A stretch of DNA of 64,000 nucleotides from Castor canadensis (lineage: Eukaryota; Chordata; Mammalia; Rodentia; Castoridae). This document shows, piece after piece, positions 56,851 to 64,000 of the stretch. Numbering within the stretch: position 1 is the stretch's first letter; each line of letters begins with the position of its first letter. The stretch lies in the NCBI RefSeq assembly GCF_047511655.1, contig NC_133394.1:144732343-144796342 (forward strand), written 5' to 3'. The notes under the pieces were generated by a model. The model was not told where the DNA came from. It did not search any database and saw nothing but the letters and a program-made list of their open reading frames with translations. The position numbers and the translations under genes were made by a program.

Positions 56851-56984
56851 CGGTTATCCCCTTACTCTACCCTATCTGTGTCTGAACTTTCTCACAATCT
56901 CTCAGCACTGGGCTATGCTTTGCACTTGCTGTAAGACTCACCAGCTGATTATCTCTCCTAATTATATGCTCTGTCCTCACAAAC

Positions 56985-57110
56985 CAAATGTTTTCATGTA
57001 TTATCTATTTTAATGTTCACTGCTGCCTTATCATGTACTGTTATTATTCTCCATTTTACAAAGAAAATAATGGAAGTTAAAAAATTTGTCCAAGATCATA
57101 CTTTTAACAA
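56985..57110 (-). mobile_element. MIR SINE fragment, antisense
   Basis: 'tactgttattattctccatt' and 'ttgtccaagatcatactttt' fit antisense MIR. Confidence 0.7.
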
Positions 57111-57124
57111 AACTCTTAATATTC

Positions 57125-57700
57125 TTTATTAGCTCTTGCTTGGTGTCAAAGTGGTTTCCTCCCTTTCTTCTGAACCCTACAGCCAGTCGATTAGGAATTT
57201 GGATTAGCCTTCAACACATGCTCAAAATTTAGCTACTTCTTATCATCTCTACTACTACTATCTTGGCTTGAGCTGTCATTTGTCCCCAGGATTGCTGTTA
57301 TAGTCACCTAACAGGTCTTGCTGGCTTGAACTTTGTGCATCTGAAGTCTAGCCCCACCATTGAGGCTGCTGACACTTCTCTGCTAGAGCCCTACCTTGAT
57401 GACCTTATTTAATACTATACTTTATTCAACTGTGCCCTGTCCTGTTCTTCCCAGACCCACTGCCCTGCTGTTTGTGTTTTTTCTCCTACAGCACTTGCCA
57501 CTCTAACATACTATATAATTTATTTGTTGTGCATATTGTTTATTGTCTCTCTTTTCTCCCTCACCCCCAATCAACCAAGATCCATAAGGGCAGGGATCTT
57601 TATTTTGTCTACCTCTGTTTCCCTACTTCCTTGAGCAGTGCTGGGTACTTAGTGGATGCTGAATTAACTTTTGATGACTGCATTAAAGAGCCCATCTCTC
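57125..57700 (+). mobile_element. L2 3' end
   Basis: 'aggattgctgttatagtcac', 'tctcctacagcacttgccac', 'gttgtgcatattgtttattg' and 'agatccataagggcagggat' are in L2 order. It ends with 'gagcagtgctgggtacttag' and 'tggatgctgaattaac'. Confidence 0.88.
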
Positions 57701-57744
57701 TTACTTCAAGGCAATGTTTTAATCACTAAATTATAGGGCCAAAG

Positions 57745-58060
57745 AAGTGAGAAATGAAGTAAATAACTGAGTGGTGTGAGTGACTCTTCTAATCATTTGG
57801 GAGCTCATGGGGGTTGTCCCTTAATTACGTGGGGTGGCTAAAATAGAGCAGGTGCATCTTAAATGCTTGCAGAATTAAATTACATCCTGCAGGCACCGCT
57901 GCTGACATTTGGTAGGCCCTGTTACCCCATAAAATGCTTTCCTCTGGTTTTGGCCCATCGTGACCACAATTACTTCTCTTAGCCAAAAAAGCCCTTTGTC
58001 CCTTGGCTGAGGTTCAGACCCTGCTGCTTTCAGCAAGACTGGGCAACAAAAAGGAGCCTC
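57745..58060. promoter_or_regulatory. candidate conserved non-coding element
   Basis: A unique, repeat-free stretch with balanced composition and homeodomain-like AT cores: 'cccttaattacgtggggtgg' and 'cagaattaaattacatcctg'. No coding frame fits. Calling it conserved is inference from appearance only. Confidence 0.25.
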
Positions 58061-58459
58061 AGAGGGAAGGACAACAGTCACTTTCTTTCTGCAGGATTCT
58101 TCCCAGGCTGCTTAAGCCTCTCTCCATGTTCCCCATTTTTAAACCTTTTTACTTTCTTTGCTGTACAGGATTCAGCTGGCAGCCCAAAGACGTGATTCTG
58201 GGTGGGAAGTATAAGGACAATGTTGTTTCCTGGGGTAGGGACTCTTTTTCCTTCATTTTGTAAAAGGTATTATGGAGCTAAGATAGTAGGGTAAAATCAA
58301 GGAAAATAAATATTTGGTACTTCCAAAATGGCAGTTCAAACAGCAGCAAATTGTTCTGGGATGAATTATTTCTGAAGACAAAGCCCAGTGAGTCTGAATG
58401 ATGTTTTATTCCCAGCCCACCTCCTTCCTGAAGGTGAAGTCCTTTACATGTGCAGGTGG
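58061..58459. other. unannotated sequence
   Basis: A fair acceptor-like 'tttactttctttgctgtacag' ends at about 58168, but the following frame is short and the downstream donor-like 'ggtaggg' is weak. No exon is called. Confidence 0.4.
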
Positions 58460-58640
58460 AGTGTCAGAGATCTTTAGGTACCAGGACTGCCACTTAAACA
58501 TGTCCTCTTAGACAAGTCTGTTGAATTTTTTCGGAGCCTCATAATTTTCTTAGCTTCATAATCTGTTAAATGACAACATTAACCCTGGCTTCCAAAATGG
58601 TGTGAGAAATAACATGGTGTTTTGTCTCCTTTGTGAAATC
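58460..58640 (+). mobile_element. MIR SINE, sense
   Basis: 'gactgccacttaaacatgtc', 'ttcggagcctcataattttc' and 'cataatctgttaaatgacaa' match MIR. Confidence 0.8.
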
Positions 58641-58764
58641 TTTTTTGATTTTTCTTTAACAGTTAATATTTATACATATGATGAAATCTCAGTTCTACAT
58701 GCACATACACACATACAAAACGCATATAAAAACTATTGAAATCTGAATAAGGTCTGTTGTTGGT

Positions 58765-59470
58765 CTCTCTTCAGAGAGACCAAATAAGATAGAGAGATAG
58801 ACAGGCAGGTAGATAGAGAGACAGATAAGAGGGGATTTAGAATGGGAATTGGTTCATATGATTATGATTATGGAGACTAAAAAATCCCATGACAGGTCAC
58901 TGAAAATCTGGAGACCCATCAATGCCAGTAGCATGGAGCAGTAAAAACCCAAAGACCTTAGAATCATGCAAGCTGATAGAATAGCTCTCAGTTGGAGGCC
59001 AAAGGCCTGAGAACCCAGCAGGTCACTAGTGCAGCATCTGGAACCTAAACACCAGATAGCCTGGTGTACTGATATCCAAGGGCAGGAGAAAAAGTGTGTC
59101 TAACTCTTGGAAATGGAGGGACAATGGGAAGAGGAGAAAGAAGAAGAGGAGAGGGAAAGAAAGGCAGGAGGAAGGGAGAGGGGGATGGAGAGGGAGAGGA
59201 AGGGAGAGGGACAGGGAGAGAGAGGGAGAGAAAGAGAGAGGGAGAGAGAATTTGCCTTTCATCTGTTTTTGTGTTCTGTTCAGACCTCCATCCAATGACA
59301 TGCTGCCTGCACACATTGAAGACAGACCCTTCCTCTTTCCTTCCGCTGGCTTGCATGCCAGTCTCCCCCAGAAACTGGAATGCTCTCACAGGTGCCACAG
59401 AAATATACTTTAACCTCTGTCTAGGTATCCTTTAATCCAAACAAGTCATGAGTTATCACCACATTGACAC
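58765..59470 (-). mobile_element. ERVL/MaLR-type LTR, antisense
   Basis: 'ctcttcagagagaccaaata', 'gggaattggttcatatgatt', 'atggagactaaaaaatccca' and 'aggcctgagaacccagcagg' start it. 'gttctgttcagacctccatc' and 'ggtatcctttaatccaaaca' close it. It is of the same broad type as the sense element at 62193. A GATA-rich run lies at 58785-58830 and a GA-rich expansion at 59126-59250. Confidence 0.75.
59126..59250. repeat. GA/GGGAGA-rich purine tract
   Basis: Imperfect purine-only repeat inside the antisense LTR. The open frames through it are low-complexity. Confidence 0.95.
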
Positions 59471-59882
59471 AGGTCATTTTCTTGGTTTTGCCCATGTACT
59501 GTGATTGTGTAAGATGTTACCAGTAGGGGAAGCTGTATGAAGAGTACAAGGGACTCTATTGGTAATGTCTTGTCAGTTTTAATTTATGTCAAAATACATT
59601 ATTTTGAAAAAGTTAAGTTCTGCTGAATTTTCCTTCCCACCAATACCTTCCAAATGCTCCTACTGGAGCACTTAACACATAACCATCAGACCTGACTCTC
59701 CCAAGGACTCAGCACTTGAGGACACGTCTGCCTTTTGTCCTTGCTTCTTCAGTAGGCCCAGCGCAAAGCTGGGGTTCTTGAGTGTTTGTTGATTCTTTCT
59801 GCTCAGAAAATTAAAATAAGCAACCTCTCTTCTCATGTATTTCTAGTGCCACCTATGAAAATGTTAAAGGAAAATAGTTTGA
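59471..59882. other. unannotated; possible L2 end at 59695-59795
   Basis: 'ccaaggactcagcacttgag' and 'gggttcttgagtgtttgttg' may be an L2 terminus. The rest is not assignable. Confidence 0.4.
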
Positions 59883-60055
59883 AAGCCCATTTTATGCCAG
59901 GCATTTTATGTAAGGTTCTCCTCACAGCAATCTTATCAGGCATAAATTACAATTTCTCCATTTCATAGAAGAGGAAACTGAGCCTCAAAAAGCATAATTT
60001 ATGTGCCCAAGAGGGGCAGGGGGAAGGTGATGGGGAGCAGGGATTTGAACCAGGA
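59883..60055 (-). mobile_element. MIR SINE, antisense
   Basis: 'tatgccaggcattttatgta', 'aagaggaaactgagcctcaa' and 'agcagggatttgaaccagga' match antisense MIR. Confidence 0.88.
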
Positions 60056-60063
60056 TTTAGACA

Positions 60064-60448
60064 ATGGAAATTCATTCATTTATTCAACAATGTTTATGAG
60101 ACACCTACCATTTGCTAGGAAATTTGCTTAGATCTTGGGAGACAGCCATGAACAAAACACAGACTCTTGCCAGTGATGAATACAGATGATAAAAAGTAAT
60201 GAAAATAATAATAAAGTGTATATAATAATAATAATAAAAACAAAAGAAAGCAAGGATGGGAAATGGAGAGATGGTGGGGACTAGGGACAATTTGTAGCAG
60301 AAATAGGACATGCAGGGTGGGCTTCATGGAGAATACTAGGTTTGATCAGGGTTGAAGGAGGCCATGAAAGAAGCAGCTGTTTAGGGAAAGAACATTCCAC
60401 GTAGAGGGCCTGCCAGGGCAAAGATCTGCACATAGTTGACATGTGCTG

Positions 60449-60489
<41 letters not shown>

Positions 60490-60725
60490 CAGCCCTCTGA
60501 GCCTCTGATTTAAGAGGGCATTGCAAGGACTTGGTGAGAACCTTGGTTTTCTTGAGTGAGGTTTTCAACAGTGGAGTGGCAAGAGTTAACTCATGTTGTT
60601 ACATGCTTGTCTGGCTGCTCAGTGGAGACCAGGTTGAAGGGGTCAAGGTTAAAAGCAGGCAGACAGGTTGAAAGTCTGCTGTAGTATTCCAGGCAAGAGA
60701 GGATGGTGGCATAAATGTTGTGGTC
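60064..60725 (-). mobile_element. L2 LINE, antisense
   Basis: 'ttcattcatttattcaacaa' and 'gacagccatgaacaaaacac' are the reversed terminus. 'agggaaagaacattccacgt', 'agagggcctgccagggcaaa' and 'attccaggcaagagaggatg' continue in L2 order. It is interrupted by a GT microsatellite. Confidence 0.88.
60452..60487. repeat. (GT)n microsatellite
   Basis: About 18 uninterrupted GT units inside the L2. Confidence 0.99.
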
Positions 60726-61324
60726 ACACAGGGAAGCTACCCTTTTGCTAATAGCTCATCTCACCCACCTGCTTCTTCTCTGGTGACATCATATCTCCCA
60801 TGAGACTTACAGAACCTCAGACATTTAGTTCCTCATGTACAATATGGCCTTTTCTTTTTCCTCCTCTACCAACTTGATTCAGAGAACACTCTGCTTATCC
60901 TCTAGCTGTCTTGCACACTCGCCACAAGTAACCCTGCTCTCCACCTCCTGCCTCTTCTGTGACCCACTTCGTGCTTAGGCCTGACCTTCAGCAGCCCCAC
61001 AACACTCTCTTACCTGTCTGCCTGTCATTATGTCCCCAGACACGTTTTTCCTGATCTGTTGTATGTTGTGAAATCAAAGGCCTGAGTATGCTAGCTAGTG
61101 TATGAATTTTAGAACAGAGTGGGTACTCATCCTACTCACCCCAAAGCCAATAGGGTGGTAAGCTGACTCCCAGTGTCCTCTTCTGCCAGTTGGGGATAGG
61201 TAGTGGTTGTCTTAAGGGGTTGTGTTACTGTTCAGTGAGACATCATAAAAGAAGTTACATGGCAACCAGAACATTCTACATTACACAGACAACATAAAAC
61301 CAAAAGGAAGAGGATTGGAAATAT
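60726..61324. other. unannotated sequence
   Basis: A pyrimidine-rich stretch (60760-61060) has an L2-like flavour but no firm match. Confidence 0.4.
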
Positions 61325-61460
61325 ATTCAATGCACACTTCATGTTAAGCCTATCATCTCCAGTGTCTTATGGACTCGTTGGGCAGGTACTATCATTTCCA
61401 GTTCACAAACCAGGGAACAAATAGAATAGTCTTTCCCATCTTCTGCCAACCCAAACTCCA
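61325..61460 (-). mobile_element. MIR SINE fragment, antisense
   Basis: 'ggcaggtactatcatttcca' and 'cacaaaccagggaacaaata' fit antisense MIR. Confidence 0.65.
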
Positions 61461-62192
61461 AAGATGAAAAGATGCACCATGTCAAGGGAGGACAATAGAT
61501 TCCTTGTTTAAGGAAAAAAAAAATATATATGAAAGAATAAAAGGAAGGCTTGATTTCTTGGGCCTGGGCATGACTGCGTCAATGACCCAAGCCAGTAACT
61601 TCTCCAGATCATCTGCCTGTGCCAGGCTATGAGATTTAGCCACCTTAGACACACAGCCTGTCCCAGGTGCTTCCCCTTCCCCTGACCTTCATAGGGCAGC
61701 CCTGTATGAGTTCTTTCCCATGACACCAAAATGAAGCTAAAGCAGAAAGGGCATGTGGCTTGGGTTTGGAAAGACATTTACAACAATTTGGCAATGGAAA
61801 TCCATTTGGCCCAGTCCACCGGGTATGGCAGGTTGCAGCAATAATCCATTGAATGATAAAAGAGCTCCTTTTCATTGTGTATGTTTAGATATTCTTGTAC
61901 CTCCAACAATGTGCAGGGTGCATACCACGGGTGGCCCTCTGGGTCTAGGAATGCACTTGAGAAGGCGTTTCTCTTCTATCCCTGCACTGAATGTATTAGT
62001 CACTCAGTCAGAAGATGCTTTGCATCTTGTCAGCACTTTACAAACTGGTAATTTGGTAATTCTTTCACCAGAGCGCATCCTCTCCTTACCAGATTCTGGA
62101 AAGGAGGTCAAAGAAATTGGCCTCTTATTGCCAAGAGCCTTAGTTGTTAGTTTTACTGTAGGAACTTTCTGGGAGCTGTTAGGGGTATCACC
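61461..62192. other. unannotated sequence
   Basis: It includes open frames at 61508-61875 (minus) and 61753-62196 (plus, 147 codons), the longest plus-strand frame in this part. I recognise no homology, and the region may be an old repeat. Confidence 0.4.
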
Positions 62193-62690
62193 ATGATAAC
62201 TAATTTTGTGTACCAACTTGATTAGACTACAGTGATCAATTTTTTGATTAAACACCAGTCTAGATATTGCTGTGAAAGTATTTTTTTTAGATGTGATTAA
62301 TATTACAGTTTAAGTAAAGAAGATTAGCATCCATAATGTGGGAAGGTCTTATCTAATCAGTTGAAAGCCATAAAAGCAAAGACTATGGTTTCCTGAAGAA
62401 GCAATTCTCCTTTCAGACTGGAGTCTAGAAGTCCTGTCTGAGTTTTCATCCTTCAGACTCAAGGTACGATATCAGTTCTTACCTGAATCCCTAGCCTACC
62501 TACTTGTCACACAGATTTTGTAGGTTCCAGCTCCCACAATGATGTAAACCAGTTCCTTAAACCACTCTCATCAGTCCTCCCCTCACTCAATATGTGCATA
62601 TAAGTGTGTATCTGTGTGTGTATATCTATCTATCGATCTGTCTATCTATCTAGCTAGCTAGCTATCATCTATCACTTATGAATATCTGAG
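62193..62690 (+). mobile_element. ERVL/MaLR-type LTR, sense
   Basis: It starts 'tgataactaattttgtgtac' and 'caacttgattagactacagt', then 'cataatgtgggaaggtctta' and 'tctaatcagttgaaagccat'. This is a common old LTR type that begins 'gttaattttatgtgtcaacttg'. The far end runs into a TATC microsatellite. Confidence 0.82.
62620..62673. repeat. (TATC)n with (TAGC)n microsatellite
   Basis: Imperfect tetranucleotide run in the LTR end. Confidence 0.96.
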
Positions 62691-63039
62691 CTATTGAGCT
62701 AACTTGGGGACTGTAAAAGTTACATGTCAGGATTCTTGAAGTCCTTCTGGTTTCTACAGTTCTGCAGCGTTCCTTACTTGCACAAAGTTCAAGTACTGAA
62801 AGTGCAGGTACCTAATCAAAAAACAGGATATGGATAAAGAAAAGAATCTCAGCCAGTAAGGCTTACCTTTCCACTTATCTGGCTGCCTCCCTCTGAGGCT
62901 GTGGCTCTGGGGAGCTGCTCAGTGTGTATCTCTGCTTTGCTTCTGGTTCTTCCTTTTAGACTCCTGGCTGACATGATGGACTGCCTGAGTGATACCATGT
63001 TTGTATTATTTCTGTTGACACAATTATCTCTGAGTAATT
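62691..63039. other. unannotated sequence
   Basis: Nothing recognised. Confidence 0.4.
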
Positions 63040-63215
63040 CTTTAGTAACAATTCAGTCATCAATTTATCCATCCATCCACCCATCCATTCATCTGTCCAT
63101 CCATCCATTCGTCGATCCATCCATTCATCTATCCAACAAATATTTAGTACCCTCCATTTATCAGCTCTTGTCCTGGATGCTTCTATGGAAGGGTACATGA
63201 ATGCACAGTTGAACT
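63040..63215 (-). mobile_element. L2 3' end, antisense, with expanded tail
   Basis: 'atccaacaaatatttagtac' and 'cagctcttgtcctggatgct' are the reversed L2 terminus. The preceding (ATCC)n tract sits exactly where the L2 tail repeats lie. Confidence 0.7.
63066..63135. repeat. (ATCC)n microsatellite
   Basis: Imperfect tetranucleotide repeat (ATCC with ATTC and GTCC variants). Confidence 0.97.
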
Positions 63216-64000
63216 ATTTTGGAGGTGTAGGCCTAGAGAGATCCTACCTTTGAGTACCACAGGGGAAATTCTAGTCTTTTTTCTCCCTGACAGCCTCAGC
63301 CTTGCAGACCTTTTCCCTTTGTTCATCCTAGCCTTTTCCCCTGAACACAGTATGATCTATAGTCTTGTGGCTGACCACTTGCCACCCTTGGTTGAATGCC
63401 TTCCTGTTCTATCCTGACAATTCAGGTCTCAGAATTCCTTGGAGTGCTCCCTTTTGGGATTTCCTCTTCCTTCTACTCCTTCCTGGAATTATATCTGACA
63501 GTGAGAATGGATGAACTTCCCTGAGGCTTAAGCTGTCTGATTGTGACTGTATTTCTCCAAGTGTTTGAGAATTCATTTTTTTCAGGTGTGACCATCTTAA
63601 GGACTGACCACCATCCTGGAAGGCCACATACAGCCCAGGGAAAAGAACATCTGGACAGACATACCTGCAGTCCCTGAAGATTTGGCTTCACCTCTCTACC
63701 TCACTGCTTCTACCTGGCTCTGTGGCCTAGCTCTGTGGCTCATGTACCACTTATGTCCACCTGTACTTGTGAGTGGTGGCACAAGCGAGGATTTCCTGAT
63801 CCTTAACTTCCTTTCAGGATGTGATCTCATTCTTTCCCCTTGGGAAAGAGATTGAGATTAGCATGTAAACCACAATTAAAGTAGTGGAGTAAGTGTCACA
63901 AAGAGGCAGCTGCAAGGTTCTGTCCAGACTCAAAAGTCTGTGCTGAGGGCCTGGTCAGGTTCAGCAAAGGCTTTCTGGCCAAAAGGTGTATCATATGAAA
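63216..64000. other. unannotated sequence
   Basis: No exon or nameable repeat. Overlapping minus-strand frames at 63409-63691 have no recognised homology. Confidence 0.4.

Noticed and set aside
58003-58263. Second candidate exon after the acceptor-like 'ttgctgtacag'
   Set aside because: The downstream donor is weak, one natural frame hits a stop early, and the remaining 20-odd codons have no recognisable similarity.
59045-59435. Overlapping frames of 105-117 codons on both strands
   Set aside because: They pass through a GA-rich microsatellite in an LTR. Stop-free purine tracts give such frames by chance.
61753-62196. Open frame of 147 codons on the plus strand
   Set aside because: No homology recognised, no splice or promoter support, and it runs into the LTR at 62193.
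63066-63135. CRISPR-like regular repeats
   Set aside because: A 4-bp tandem repeat without spacers, in a mammalian sequence.

Overview
This window looks like mammalian nuclear DNA from a rodent, most likely of the beaver/kangaroo-rat group (Castorimorpha, probably Castor). Three things suggest this: tRNA-headed SINEs with the core 'ctcaagtggtagagcgcctg', composite SINEs joining 7SL/B1-like units to that tRNA-like unit, and a young LINE-1 3' end of a type I associate with beaver. The rodent assignment is strong; the genus is from memory and needs a database search. The DNA is AT-rich and CpG-poor, with no CpG island and no long open reading frame.

I found no confirmed gene. The window reads as a gene desert or the inside of a very large intron. 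Nearly all the short open frames fall in repeats. The one protein-like segment that could be functional is a 133-bp open block at 10382-10514 with a good splice acceptor and a strong donor (a candidate internal exon, product not recognised). The one recognisable gene relic is a 5'-truncated processed pseudogene of ISCU (iron-sulfur cluster scaffold) at 20561-21195, inserted into an older LINE-1.

Layout. 0-6.5 kb: two L2 LINE relics (955-2245, 3110-4240), beaver-type SINEs, an antisense MaLR-like LTR and a LINE-1 3' end. 6.8-18 kb: antisense LINE-1 split by a MER2 transposon, then scattered MIR and L2 fragments, a MER5-type hAT element and the candidate exon. 19-22.9 kb: a LINE-1 ORF2 relic carrying the ISCU pseudogene and a SINE. 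23-34 kb: MER2, MIR, L2 and several MaLR/MLT1 LTRs, one holding a nested LINE-1 fragment. 34-42 kb: mostly unrecognised sequence with a trimeric SINE, microsatellites and an L3/CR1 fragment. 42.9-46.7 kb: a Tigger-like transposon and three LINE-1 pieces. 47-50 kb: a SINE cluster. 50.7-51.2 kb: a recent LINE-1 insertion with a perfect 16-bp target-site duplication. 52-64 kb: older LINE-1, LTRs, L2, MIR and microsatellites, with a possible conserved non-coding block near 57.8 kb.

There is no operon, CRISPR array, prophage or other gene system here. Family names come from recognising consensus sequence by eye. Boundaries of old repeats are approximate, often to within 20-50 bases.
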